64,000 nt of DNA from Dipteronia dyeriana (GCA_032871835.1 CM065298.1:92441891-92505890), one strand, 5' to 3'. Positions 1 to 12,026 are shown, numbered from the stretch's first letter. Translations and numbers: made by a program. The notes: generated by a model from the sequence alone, not told the origin.

Positions 1-1110
1 AGAGATACCTAAAGCTAAATCTTCAAATCTTTCATCTCTTATAGAATGATCATCCCTACAAAATAACGAACCACACTTTTCAAGACAAGTGTATGAGAGG
101 GATCAAGATAAATAAAAACAAGTGCAATTTGCATGAATTAGAAACAAGTAACATGCAATCAACAATGCACATAGCAAACACTCCCCCTAAATAGATCCAC
201 TCCCTCTCAATAGGTCAATCTCCCCTTAAATCATGCCAAAATCAACTCCCCCTAAATCCAATACTACTCCATCTTTTTGTCACAAGATAGGCAAATGAGT
301 ATTCCCCAACCGGGACGTTTTAGCAAAGAGAGATATTTGCAATGTAAATTCATAATCATATACAACAACTTTATGCAGGTTAATTAAGAGAGAGAGAAAT
401 TCATGGAAGTTTTATTGATTTGAATATGTGCGAAAGATTGCTTAGAATGAAATACATGCAACATCAACTTCCAAAAGCATGGTATTTGGCAAAGGAAAAT
501 AACACATGAGGTTCTAAGAGAAGTCAAACCAATTTGCACCAAATTGTCAATGGAAAACAAGATATAGTTTAATAAAAAAAAGCAACTATCAAACTTTATA
601 AGTTGAACAAGACATGAGCGACTATTCGTCATTTTAGATTTTTTCGAGCAAGATGCCCGTATGATAGTAGTCGTGTTCAATAAATAAAGAGAGAGACTAT
701 TGGATTGTGAAATCCTTGAAATGGATACAATATCCGTATTGAATGAAGTCTCAAAAGTCATTTGCACACATATTTGCAGTCATTTTGTAAGCATTCAATA
801 AATTCATCATGCATAACACTTTAAGCATGTCAAGATCAAGTTTTCATAAACATAGAGATAAACTTTGGGTCAATCAAATATACTTCCCAATCAAATTTCC
901 TAGTTCAAAAATACATGTTTGAACACAAATGAGACATGCATTTCGAAAAAGGCAAAAACACACTTATTAAATGAAAAGTCATATAATAATATATGCATCC
1001 AAGATACTCAAGCAATTAATTAAAGAGCATAAAATTGAACAATTATTTGCTTATTAAGATACAAGTTCGCTCTCTTTACTTGAGCTCCCTATATGGGGTC
1101 AACTGAAATC
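1..1110 (-). mobile_element. 3' internal region of a SIRE-like Ty1/copia element, pol missing
   Basis: Read on the minus strand this follows the gag remnant directly. No protease, integrase, reverse transcriptase or RNase H similarity is visible. Several polypurine runs (TTTAGGGGGAG type, about 180-260) are what one expects just before a 3' LTR, so the pol genes appear to have been deleted and gag joined to the 3' untranslated region. A 127-codon open frame at 384-767 shows no recognisable domain. The 3' LTR would lie beyond the left edge. Assignment to SIRE rests on the adjoining gag and long LTR. Confidence 0.55.
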
Positions 1111-1113
1111 ATG

Positions 1114-3273
1114 TCAAAAGGGTTTATAAGTTCCTATAGACCTTCCAAGTCCATTGTACCTAGTTGAGCCTGTGGGTGAAATCGTAGCACAATGACATAT
1201 GGGTTCATCTCTTCTAATCCATTTAGGTGACACAGTGTCATTCCTAATGGTCATAGTCATCATATTTCTCCTAGGATCATTAATTCTAGACTTCCTAGGC
1301 ACATGCATATTTACTCTAGCCCTATTCTTTTCAATCATGCTTTCAAAACGGCACAACTTAATAAATTTAAAACAATTCGGCCTTATGTGACCTTCAACAC
1401 CACAATAATGACAAATGGGAGTAAAGTTAGAATTCATACCATATCCTTGTGCAAGCATGGAAGACTTCCCTCTCATTTGAGTTGTCCTTTGGTGTTGAGC
1501 CGAATCTCTTCTTTGAAACACCCTTTGTGATTGAGTCAAATTAGCTTCTCTTCTGGGTTGTGGGTTAAAACTCCTTTGTTGACTTTGAAAGCTCCTTAAG
1601 TTGAGGTCTTGTTTGATGAGTTCTAGCTTTTGGTGGATGAGATTTAGCTTGAGAATTTGTTTGAGCCTTCATTTGAGCTTGCTTTGATGATTCTCCAACT
1701 TCATTCGAACTCATTTGTTGGTGTGAACCTTGAGTCTATTTATCCTTTTGACTCTTGACAAAGATGGCCTTCTTCAAGGAAGTGGCATTCTTGCCTTCCA
1801 CATATCCTAAGCCCATTTTATCACTAGGACTCTTCCCACATGATAGCATCTTGTCAAGTCTCTCGGTTTCGGATGTCATCTTGGCAACTAATTCTTTTGC
1901 TTCCCTAAACTCATCCTTTAAGTTCTCTTCACTCTTCTTAGTGATCACTAGCTCCAACTTTAAACTCTCTTATAACTCTTTTCCACTCTTTACTTTCTCA
2001 CTCAAGTGAGTAATCTTGAAAGTCAACTCTAGATTCTCCTTTTTCAACTCTTGAATCTCCTTCTTCTTTTTCAATCTAGACTTTTCAAAAAACTTCATAA
2101 AGTCTACATAGTCCATTTCCTCATCAATATCAAATCTAGAGTTGGAAGAGGTACTCTCATCACTAGAGTCACTTATTTCTTCTTTATCACTTACAACTTC
2201 CTTGCCATTATGAGATGTTGTAAAGGCAATGAAGTTGGCAACTCTATCTTCATCGTCCGAAGATTTTTCTTCCTCTTCTAAGTCTTCGCTATCACTCCAA
2301 GTAGCCGTCATTGCCTTTCCTTCCCTTTCTTCTTCTTCTTCAAATTTGCACATTCTAGAGCGATGTGACCAAAACCACTGCATTCATAGCATTGAATGCC
2401 CTTCTTGGAGTCACTTTCTTGAGACTTTTCCATCTTCTTGAAATGAGTTTTCTTTTTCACTTCCTTTCCCTTGGACCCAAATCCTTTCCTCTCAAACTTC
2501 ATAAATTTCTTGAATCTTTTAAACATGAAGGCCATTTCTTCATCTGAGTCCTCCACATCTTCTTCAACCTTAGTGGTCTTCAAGGCAATGCTCTTTTGCT
2601 TCTTCGGAGGTGTGGGTATGGTGTTCCCACTTGACTCATAAGCTAGAAGTCTTCCAATGACTTCACTTGGCTTCATATTCTTGTACTCACTATTCTATTC
2701 AAGTGCATTCACCTTTGATTCGAACCTTGACGAAAGTGACCTCATAATTTTTTGCTTGACTCTCCTATCTGAATAGGGGTCACCAAGTTGATGGCTTTGG
2801 TTGACATTATCCATCAACTTCACTTGGAAGTCATTGAAGCATTCATGCTTCTCCATCCTAATCATCTCAAATTGCATTTAGAGGACTTGAAGCTTTGAGT
2901 CCTTGACTACCTCGGTTCCCTCATGTGCCGTTTGAATAATATCCTAAGCCTCCTTTGAAATCCTAGTGTTTTGAACCAACTTGTACTGATTGTCGTCCAT
3001 GGCACATAAGATGGCATGCATTGCCTTGTTGTTCCACTTGGAAGCTTCAAATTCTTGTGTGCTCCATTGAGACTTAGGCTTTGGAACTTTATCTTCTTCT
3101 TCGGTGGTCATTGTTGGAGAAGTGTAGCCATCTTCAATTGCCATCCAAGCACGGTCATCTATTTCGCAAATATAAGCTTCCATCTTGCCTTTCCATGAGA
3201 CGTAATTATCACCCTTAAGCAAAGGTGGTCTTAAGCTTGAAGCTCCCTCTTTACTCATCTCAGAATCACTCAT
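1114..3273 (-). pseudogene. Ty1/copia (SIRE-like) gag remnant
   Basis: This is a decayed capsid/nucleocapsid gene. The likely start is the Met at 3273 (MSDSEMSKEG), followed by a copia gag N-terminus with LKGDNYVSWKGKMEAYI. The frame is broken by stops near 2944 and 2695 and by frameshifts, and the fragments lie at 2944-3273, 2695-2877, 2308-2676, 1970-2383, 1736-1957 and 1114-1539. Two CCHC zinc knuckles are seen: C-Y-E-C..GH..C at 2350-2391 and C-H-Y-C..GH..C at 1372-1413. An acidic and lysine-rich coiled-coil-like stretch lies between them. A gag with two separated knuckles and a long charged spacer fits the SIRE/Maximus lineage. It cannot encode an intact protein. Confidence 0.8.
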
Positions 3274-3395
3274 AGTGTTTGGGTTAAAAAAGAGATGCAA
3301 ATGAAATGCAAAAACAACCAAGCAAAATCAAATAGTCAAAATGCACAAGGTAAGACACACACAATGCATGGATCACCTAAGTATATCTAGGCACC

Positions 3396-3408
3396 GGCTC
3401 TGATACTA
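3396..3408 (-). other. Primer-binding site, initiator tRNA-Met type
   Basis: On the minus strand TAGTATCAGAGCC follows the LTR terminus after two bases. It matches the usual plant copia primer site TGGTATCAGAGC with one difference. It fixes the LTR edge at 3411. Confidence 0.85.
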
Positions 3409-3410
3409 AT

Positions 3411-4929
3411 TGAAATTCCCTAGACAGTGTGTGTGTATAACCTAGAGGGGGGTGAATAGGTTTTAATTCGATAAATTACCCATTTTGCAAATTAGTCAAT
3501 GTTATCAAATTTACCCCGTTCTACTAAGTGTTCAATTAAAAGACAACAAACATAAAACAATAAAAACACGCAATGTATACGTGGAAACCCTCCAAATGGG
3601 AAAAACCACGGACTGTTTAGAGTGTCACCCTTGATCCTCAAAATCCACTATTGAGTAAAAGTTTACAACCTAGGTTGACCTCCCGTCTAACCCTCCAGTT
3701 ACTAACCCTTTCACTCTACCCAACGAGCCTTAATAGTGATTTTGGATCACTAGCCTTGTGCACTAACCACTTAGCCACAAGCTTAATCAACAATGAAGAG
3801 ATAATGGCAACCTAAGTGAATATGCAAGAATATTCAATATGCAAAAATACTAGGTCAAGACATTCATGCTTATCTAGGATTAATAAAGACAATTACAGCA
3901 AATCCTAGATATCAGTGTTCTAAATGCAAAGGCAAGAAGAATTAGCTAGAAGGGTAAAACCGTCATAAATTCTAGCTATCACAAATTAATGCATCTCAAC
4001 CAACAATCAATACACAAGCATGTCATAAAAGCAATTAAACATACAAGCAAGCAATTAATATGCAATAAATTCTAAAACCCTAGGTATACATGTCTTAGTA
4101 ATGAAACCATAAAGTTTAGAGCATGTAGAGAATACCTAGTTATGAACACACAAGAAACCCATGCTTGAAAAATGCTTGATGATTTGGATTTTAAGGATGG
4201 TTGAGTAAAAATGGCTTCTTGGAGCTTCTCTCACTAAAGAACCTTATCTCTCTCTCAAAAATAGGTTAAGAAGCTCTAAAAACGAGTTGGGAAAAAGATG
4301 GTATATTTATATGAAGCCTAAAGTGAAACTGCGACGTTTTGGGGGAAAGGCAACCAAAACCCGTCAGGACCACTGGTTGTACCGTGGTCTAGGTAAGTGT
4401 CTAGAACGCGGCACAGAAAGCGGTGTATCGCCTGGACAACGCTGCTCTGCAGACCGCTGTGCATGCAGTGTGCACCGACCATGGTCTGGAAAGCATGCAT
4501 CGTCTGTGAAACTCCGCTTGGGAGACCGCGGCGTAGGCAACAAGCACAGACCGCTGTAGATATAGCTGGCATCCTCTGGTAAACACCGTTGTGCAGGCCG
4601 CGGCGAGGGCACTGCACAGAGAGCGGTCTAGACCACGGTATAGAGGAAAAAATCCTCTTTTTAAGGTACAAACATACATTCAACACTCAAATAAAAATAA
4701 GACACACCAGGCACATAAAATAGCAAACAAGCATGCAAGCAAGATAATTAAAAGAAAATGCATGAGTGTGTGTGTGCACTAATACCTCTTCAATAAAAGT
4801 TAAACAAGTGATTTTACCTTTGATGTTTGAGCTTGGTTACAAACAATGAAGCCCTAAACTACCCTTACATATGGATCCCCAAATGTGGTTGTCAATGAAA
4901 TAAGCCAATCAAACACCGAGTAACTTACA
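3411..4929 (-). mobile_element. 5' LTR of SIRE-like copia element (minus orientation)
   Basis: The 1519-bp LTR starts on the minus strand with TGTAAGTTACTC and ends with TTTCA at the primer site. Both edges are supported by alignment to the inverted LTR at 5379-7167: TGTAAG..TTTGATTG at one end, and ACCCCCCTCTAGG..AATTTCA at the other. A GC-rich degenerate repeat block sits at about 4330-4645. The open frames in this block, on both strands, are compositional and not genes. Confidence 0.85.
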
Positions 4930-5373
4930 CTTTCAAACAAAACAAAAATTCATGTCAGGTCACTAAATTTTCAAGTTAAAAAAAAAAACAATTTAACAAG
5001 AGTATAGATAGATACATAAATTTAATCACTTTAGATTACGCTATCACATTTTAAGTTATGTGTTATATAATCCTTAAAACTCAAAATATCTTAAACCAGT
5101 AGATGATACTTTTATGTTCCGTCATTCGTAGTTAAAAGTTTATGTCTTGAATAATTGATTTTGGAGTTGTCAAAGAACTATCGATATATATTTAATAGGA
5201 TAATGTATGATAATGTAATACGCTAATAATGATAGACCGAAATTATCATTGAAAAAAAAATGAATTTGGTGGATTAAATTGATGAAAAAGGTAAAAGAAA
5301 TGCTCTTATTTAAACTATGAAATGAAAGTAATACCTAATTAAGTAATTATAGTCAATTCTATTTCCCCTTGTT
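4930..5373. other. AT-rich spacer between inverted LTRs
   Basis: There are 444 bases of AT-rich DNA between the two oppositely oriented LTRs. I see no open frame, RNA gene or repeat of note beyond a short oligo-A run near 4980. Confidence 0.6.
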
Positions 5374-7172
5374 ATATATGTAAGGACCTCTGTTTTTGAT
5401 TGACTTATTTCATAAAAAACCCACATTGGGATTATTTGTAATGGGTAGCTTAGGTCTCTTTGTGATTCTTCATCAACAGGCTTCCAAGATCCCATGGAGC
5501 TTCAAGAGAGGTAGTTCACTTACTTGACTCTTGAAGAGATTTAGTTGCATACACACACACTTACATGCATTAGTATTGACATGTATTTGTTGTTGCACAC
5601 ACACACTTATATGCACTTGTATTGACATACTTTTTAACCTTGTTGCTCATGTGTGCATTCCTTTCACAATCACACTTGCACCTCATTCTTAATCCTAAGT
5701 GTGGTTTTGTGTTTTGTATTTCCTTTTTCAATTGTGTGCTCATAAACGTCCGCTCTCACACGATGGTGTGCTTGTGTTGTGTCCGCGCTTGCACATTAGT
5801 GTTCTTGAGTTTCAACGTGTTGTTTGACCAATCTGAAAGTTTTACCTTCCAGGTGTTGTTCGACGGTTATGGTAACCGCTGTTTGAAACCAGAGGTTCTG
5901 GTTTATGATCAGCTGTTTCCATAACCGCCGAATGGGGTGCTGTTGGAATCCAGTGGGATTCGACGGTTTGATCGGTGGCTATGTGACCATCAAATATGGC
6001 CACCGAATTGTGTCCGGAACGTTTGGTGCAAAAGGGTGGTCACCCTGACCGTCCAATTGCCCACTGAATTGCACCTAAAGGGAAAACTTGTCTTTTCACA
6101 TCGGTTTGTTTTATGCCTCTATAAATAACCCTTTATCTCATCTTTTTCATTTAGCTCTCTACATTTACAAAAACCCAAGAGAGAGAAAGAGAGAGTCTTG
6201 AGAGAGGAAGCTTCAAGCTTAATTAACTCTCCAAACCCAAAACCCATGAGCATCCAAGCATGAACATGCTTCATTTCATCATAGGTCTTCATCATTGAGT
6301 TGACTTGGTAAGTTGAACAAAAACCCATCTTTGTTAATTGTTCATACTTTCCAAGATTGTGCTTTTATTGCATTTATTAGTTGATTAAATGCTAGAAATC
6401 TATTTATTGCATCTATTTATGGTTTCCTTGTATTATTGAGTTTGTATTATGATAGCTAGTATTTAGAACCATTTTGCTCTCTATCTAAGTCTTTATATCT
6501 TGCATTTAGACATTGTTGATAACGACTTATTGATTGCATTTATTGGTCTTGTCATGCTTAATGACAACTCTTGATGATTGACTTTTGTTTGATGACTAGA
6601 TTTAAGATTTTCATATCTTCATTTAGTTAAGTATTTATGCTTTCATATAGGTATTGATATCTAGGATTGCTTCTATTGCAATCATTTAATCTCTAGATAA
6701 ACATATAGTGTTGCCTAACATTAATTGCATGTAGAATATATTCATATATTCACATAGGTTGTTAATCTCTTCTTTGAGAGTTAAGTCTTATGTCTACAAG
6801 TGTGTAGTGCACAAGCAAATTGGTCAATAATCATTATAAAAGGCTCATTGGGTAGTAGTAGTGGGTTAGCGACTGAGAATGATGTGATTAGAGGTCAACC
6901 TAGATTGTAAACATCATTACATATAGTAGATTTTAGGAACTTTTGTGGCTAGAAGGATATCCCGTGAGTGTTGCCCAGTTGAAGGGTTCTCATGTAAATC
7001 AATCGATGTGTCATTTATTGTTTTACGCACTTTAAATTGTCGATTGATTGCTTGCTATTTTTGGGTAATTTTTTAATATTGACTAATCAATAAAAGTTAG
7101 TAATTAACTTGACTAAAACCTATACACCCCCTCTAGATTGTTTAAACACACGCAAATTGTAATTTCAATATA
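5374..7172 (+). mobile_element. Solo LTR, SIRE-like copia family, with 5-bp target duplication
   Basis: The LTR body runs 5379-7167 (1789 bp), beginning TGTAAGGACCTC and ending GTAATTTCA. It is flanked by ATATA at 5374-5378 and 7168-7172. It aligns in inverse orientation to the LTR at 3411-4929, and no primer site or internal sequence follows 7167. A solo LTR made by LTR-LTR recombination is the simplest reading. The duplicated sequence is low complexity, so the exact edges rest mainly on the alignment between the two LTRs. The middle (about 5840-6060) is the counterpart of the GC-rich block, with different sequence but similar ACGGTT/AACCG motifs. Confidence 0.8.
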
Positions 7173-7326
7173 TATTAGCCTTGGGAAGGAAATCTTTTGA
7201 CCTAAAATATTGAAATACCATTAGATCAAAAACATGTATTAGAGAATTTATTATATTAAATTTAAAAAAATACATGCAAATTAGGCATCGATTTTGACAC
7301 TAGAATTTGTATCCATCATACCAGAC

Positions 7327-7737
7327 TCCCATGCATGCACAAACACTTAACACCTCTAATTTCTTAGGAAGATTCTTCAAGTAAAGATCATCATCTGATT
7401 AACCCAAAAACAGTTCTTGCAATTGCACATGCAATAAAGGTAATCATTTTTCCAAAATACCATAAGCATGGATATTGCCCTTTTCTTGCCCCTAATAGCA
7501 CCAATAAAGAGTTTTTCCAAAAATATTGTTCTGGAATTTCCACTCAAACTCAATCCCCGTCGTGAGATTTTTTAAGCCCAGATCATTGTTGCCGGACTTG
7601 CGGTGCACGAACAATAACATGTCATGGCTCATCTTATTCACGACACGTACGTGCCATGTGTGTACGAGGAAGGATGGGTACGTAAACCCGATGGATAGAG
7701 CTATAACAAGTACTATGATCACCAAAATCATGTGCAT
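7327..7737 (-). pseudogene. S1-type self-incompatibility protein homologue (SPH), broken
   Basis: The readable frame is 7492-7737 (81 codons). It opens with a hydrophobic signal-like segment (residues 1-19, MHMILVIIVLVIALSIGFT) and then shows the family core: HVRVVNKMSHDMLLFVH at residues 29-45, a DLG motif at 52-54, and EFEWKFQNNIFGKTLYWC further on. Family members are small secreted proteins of about 120-140 residues. Here a stop (TAG at 7492-7494) cuts the frame after LYWCY. Further family-like pieces follow in other frames, with a cysteine-rich stretch around 7395-7450 and DDDLYLKNL-like residues near 7375-7395, implying at least two frameshifts. I read it as a recently disabled gene. A truncated functional copy is possible but unlikely. 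Confidence 0.7.
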
Positions 7738-8092
7738 CAGAAGTTTGTTATTGTTTTGGGTGGAAATGGAAGGGAGAGTATTGTAAATTGATAAGGCTGT
7801 ACTGTTCTAGTTTTAAAATGAATAATTTCATGGAAAAATTAGTTTGTTTCTTAATTACTGTGTTAATAATTAAATTTGTACTCTATATTGACTTGAAATT
7901 GAATGTTCTTTAAGCAAGATTTAAAAGTTTACTATATATTGACATAAAAGGAATATTTCATCTGATTATGGGCAAAAACTAAACATCTCCCTAGTTATGG
8001 CCTAAGTCCAAATTAGTCCTTGTATTTTCTCTCTAAGATTGGATCGACTTAAGGAGAAAAAGCATCACACAATATCATACGTTGAAAAACCT
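7738..8092. other. Intergenic, nothing recognised
   Basis: This is AT-rich sequence upstream of the S1-like pseudogene. No gene, RNA or clear repeat was seen. Confidence 0.6.
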
Positions 8093-8548
8093 CTAGACAA
8101 TATATATAAAAATATATAAGCAAAGAAAAAAAAAACAATAAATAGTCAAGCAAAAAACGCTAAGGGTGCGCGGATCCAACAACAAAAATAGAAAGGCAAA
8201 AAGCCAGAGTAAAAGACCACCACAGAGAGACCTCCAAACCCAATGCATGCTTAGAAAGACCATCTGCCACCTGATTGTCTTCACTACAAATATAATAAAC
8301 TTGGAAATACATATGAGTAATCTGATAAAGACACATATGCCAAGCCTACCGAACACACCAAGGAACCTGATTAGAGTGAGCAGAAAGCAGTTGAGCCATA
8401 TAAGAAAAATCACTCTCGAGCCAAATTTGACGCCAATCATTAATCCAAGCATAGTTGATAACCATCAACACTTCCAACAATTCAGCCTTAAAAGCAAACA
8501 CCGAACAAGCTGGGCGGAAAAATAACCTTTTACGAACGAGCGACAATT
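8093..8548 (-). pseudogene. Non-LTR retrotransposon RNase H-like fragment
   Basis: The minus-strand peptide at 8346-8546 contains FAFKAELLEVLMVINYAW and RQIWLESDFSYM, matching the RNase H-like domain at the C-terminus of plant LINE-derived proteins. After a frameshift the conserved NQVADGLSKHALGLE-type segment lies at about 8200-8290 in another frame. The reverse transcriptase part is absent. The fragment ends abruptly near the LTR element starting at 8560. Confidence 0.7.
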
Positions 8549-8559
8549 GTGAAACACAT

Positions 8560-10536
8560 TGTTGGGGTTTATGCCCTAAACATGTAACTTGTAAATGGAT
8601 TTATGAAATAAATAAAAAAGAAAAGTTCAATTCATTCATGTTGTGTTGTTTATTTTATAACCTGTACATATTCAACATCCAAGATTGTCGGATGTAATCT
8701 CAAACTATGTATATGAGTGTCAAGTACGGATGAATATAGTAAGAGACGTGCAATCTAAAGAGTCCATAGATAGCAAATAAAGTTGGGTACTTTATTTGTG
8801 GTTAATCTATAGTTGTGGTCCAATCCGTAATGTACGATGATTCTCTCATGAATCATTCATATGAGATATGGGAATGGAGGTACCTTGTATGATGTGATCA
8901 TATAGGACTGGGCCATGATCTTTATGAATCTCTCACCAAGATCCGTTTATCTATGAGATTCATATATATCAACTAATGATGGCTATATATGGGTGATCTT
9001 AATCCTGAGTGTCTTATCGACTCCTTCAGGTTGGATCTTGGCCTTTGATATACCATGGGTGAGGTCAGATACAGTTCCTGATCAATATACTCCATATGTT
9101 AAGATTACGATTCAGCTTGTGACTGGGAAGGTTTGTGCACAATAGTGGAATCCACTCCTTCTTGTGAGAAGTAGATGGTAGTTCCCTTAAAGGTTGATTC
9201 GGAGCTTGGACAATATGAGCGCTCTCCTAATTCCGTGAGAAAATAGGATTTATTGTCCATTAGAGAATCAATGGTACTTGAAGGATATATGTAATTAGAG
9301 GGGTATAACAGACATTATGATCCAGCTCTAATTATGAACTACTGTGAAGGATCACACCATATATAATAGCTATATCGATGGACACCGAGTAGTATCAGTC
9401 TGTGTAAAAATGTCTACAGTTGAGAGAGTGCGGCTTCAGATTTTTAGTGGAATAACACTAAAGTTAATAATCAAGAAATATTAATTAAAGAGTTTAATTT
9501 ATATTGTGGGTCCATTAGGTCCCCTTGCTAGCCTGATCGATTTAGGTAGCAAGGGTCACGGTTAATTAATTGAATTGTCCAATTAATTGTGTTACGAAAG
9601 TGATACGTATTTATTCAGGAATTAATTAAATAATGAAATTATTTAATTAATGAATAATGGTGATTAAATAAATTAAATAATGAGATTATTTAATTATGTT
9701 ATTAATCACTAAATGAAGTGTGTATGTTGATATTTGTTTTTTTTTTAATAAAATAAGATAATGTGATTATTTTATTTTATTAAAATAAATATTTTATTTT
9801 TAAATTTAAATAGTTTGAATTCAAAAATAATATCAAATAAAAGATATGGGATATTTTTTATTTGAAAGTTTTTAAAAATCAAATAAAGTTTTGATCAAGT
9901 TTTTTTAAAAGTTAAATATATATATTAGATATTATTTAAAAAAAAACTGAATCAGAGGATTTCGTTCTTATTTTAAATTACAATATATATATATGATATA
10001 TTTTGTGTAAAGAAAGGGGCACGCATCATTTGAAAAAAAAAATCGTTTTTGAAGCAATTAACGTGTGGTTGATTTGGCTTTACAAAAAAAAAAGGTGAAA
10101 TTACATGAGATGCCATTTGATGTTTTGGCGTGAGAAGTATATACTTGATCAAAAACCAAAAAGAAAAAGCCACATGTATGATCACTTAGAAGAAATAGTT
10201 TCTTCTTCATTTCTTCTCCTACATCCTCCTAAGTTCTTGAGTACGTGACGTGTCCACACGTAATTATCAATTTCGGAATATAGTGAGGAAGATCAGTGGT
10301 ACAGACTAGAAATATATCGTAAAGTGAAGGAGCTTCCAAACGTTGGTAAGGTTCTAGCTTCTTAATCTTCTTATTGATATTGAATCCAATTTCTTGTATT
10401 TACGTATTGTATGTATTTATTCCAAAAATAATTACGATCTCAAGTTTACTGGTCCCAAATACAAATCAATTATGATCTGTATAAAAAAAAATTAAAACCC
10501 ATTTTCACTGCGTTACTGGTGAACGGGATTCCAATA
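8560..10536 (+). mobile_element. 5' LTR of a Ty1/copia-type element without coding capacity
   Basis: The LTR begins TGTTGGGGTTTATGCC and ends GGGATTCCAATA (expected CCAACA), 1977 bp, directly followed by a tRNA-Met primer site. It is extremely AT-rich in its second half (9470-10000). The last ~960 bp (from 9572) are repeated at 10981-12026. No gene lies inside. The flanks CACAT (8555-8559) and AAACAT (after 12026) give only an imperfect target duplication. Confidence 0.8.
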
Positions 10537-10538
10537 AT

Positions 10539-10550
10539 TGTTATCAGAGC
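10539..10550 (+). other. Primer-binding site, initiator tRNA-Met type
   Basis: TGTTATCAGAGC immediately follows the LTR end and differs by one base from the usual plant copia primer site. Confidence 0.8.
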
Positions 10551-10717
10551 CAATTTATTTTTCGAAACATGAAATTGTTTTCGATACTCCTGTATGTATG
10601 AATGTGTTGGCATCATCTTTATGATTGTATAGATGTTTCTAATTAAATTGTTTAATTTAAACATGGTTAATCATAATTTTGTATTGTACTGTGGATTTAG
10701 GGTTTATGGGTTGTATA

Positions 10718-10778
<61 letters not shown>

Positions 10779-10980
10779 ACCGTTATTGAATTGTACAAAA
10801 AAAATTATAACCTATATTGAAGACCTGAAAATATCGCGAAGAATGATTCATGAGATGAATCGGAGTGACCTGAAGAGACTGGAAGACTCGAAAACTCGAA
10901 AATTACAAGAAGATCAATGAATGTCTTGGGGGTATTTTTGTATTTTAGATTCTAATTTTTTTATAGGTTAAATAATCCTG
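10551..10980 (+). mobile_element. Short non-coding internal region of the 8560-12026 element
   Basis: Only about 430 bp separate the primer site from the second LTR copy. No gag or pol is recognisable. The 95-codon open frame starting at 10633 owes its leucine run to the microsatellite and is not credible as a gene. Either the element is a non-autonomous (LARD-like) type or its interior was deleted. Confidence 0.65.
10721..10778 (+). repeat. (TTA)n-(TTG)n compound microsatellite
   Basis: A run of TTA triplets passes without a break into TTG/GTT triplets, 58 bp in all. Confidence 0.95.
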
Positions 10981-12026
10981 GATTGTCCAATTAATTGTGT
11001 TACGGAAGTGACACGTATTTATTCAGAAATTAATTAAATAATGAGATTATTTAATTAATGAATAATGGTGATTAAATAAATTAAATAATAAGATTACTTA
11101 ATTATGTTATTAAACACTAAATTGAGGGTGTATGTTGATATTTATTTTTTAATAAAATAAGATAATATGATTATTTTATTTTATTAAATTACATATTTAA
11201 TTTTTGAATTTAAATAGTTTGAATTCAAATAAAACCAAATAAAAGATATGAGGTATTTTTTATTTGAAAGTTTTTAAAAATTAAATATAGATTTGATCAT
11301 ATTTTTGAATATTATATATACGATATATATTATTAAAAAAAAGGAATCTAAGATGATTTCGTTTATATATATATATGCATGTATGTATATAACGGATCAC
11401 TTTTGAATTTGTTTTGTATGCATGCAACAGAGCATGTGCATGAGTCATTTTATGCCAAAATGCTAGTGTGTGTATGAGTCATTTTATACAAGTGTGTTGG
11501 TGTGCAAGTGTGTGCACATGAGATAACACCAAAAGAGAGAAATGGGTGTGCACTGTGAAACATATCAGTTCAACAAAAAAAAAGGTTGTTTTTTTGTTGT
11601 ACGTGAGTTATTGTGTGCAAGTGTGTGCATGAAATAACACCAAAAAGAGAGAAAAGGTTTTGTGTGCAAGTGATGTGCACTAATATAAAAAAAGAGTTTC
11701 TTATTCTTTTCTCTTCAACATCCTCCAAAATTCCTGAGTCCGTGATGCGTCCACACTTAGTTATCAGTCCCGGGATATAGTAAGGAAGATCGGTGGTACA
11801 GATCAGGAGCATTACAAGAAGTGAAGGAGCCTCCAAACGTTGGTATGGTTCTATTAATTTTCTTCTGATTATATCGATTTCAATTTCCTGTATTTACATA
11901 TTGTATGTATTTGTTTCGAAAATAATTACGATCCCAAGTTCGCCGATCCCATATACAGATTATGATCTGTATAAAAAAAATTAAAACCTTACTTCCGCTG
12001 CGTGACCGGTGAACGGGGTTCCAACA
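10981..12026 (+). mobile_element. 3' LTR (5'-truncated) of the 8560-12026 element
   Basis: This copy aligns with 9572-10536, starting GATTGTCCAATTAATTGTG and ending GGGGTTCCAACA. The first ~1 kb of the LTR is missing. It contains extra sequence near 11400-11680 with GTGTGTGCA-rich stretches that are not in the 5' copy. Divergence between the copies is obvious by eye, so the insertion is not young. Confidence 0.75.

Noticed and set aside
4287..4686. Overlapping open frames of 60-120 codons on both strands
   Set aside because: They lie in the GC-rich block of an LTR. Frames open on both strands at once reflect composition and repeat structure, and no domain is seen.
8166..8525. 119-codon plus-strand frame
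   Set aside because: It is the complement of the LINE RNase H-like fragment, which carries the recognisable motifs on the minus strand.
10633..10920. 95-codon frame with a long leucine run, like a signal peptide
   Set aside because: The leucines come from a (TTA)n(TTG)n microsatellite inside a non-coding element.
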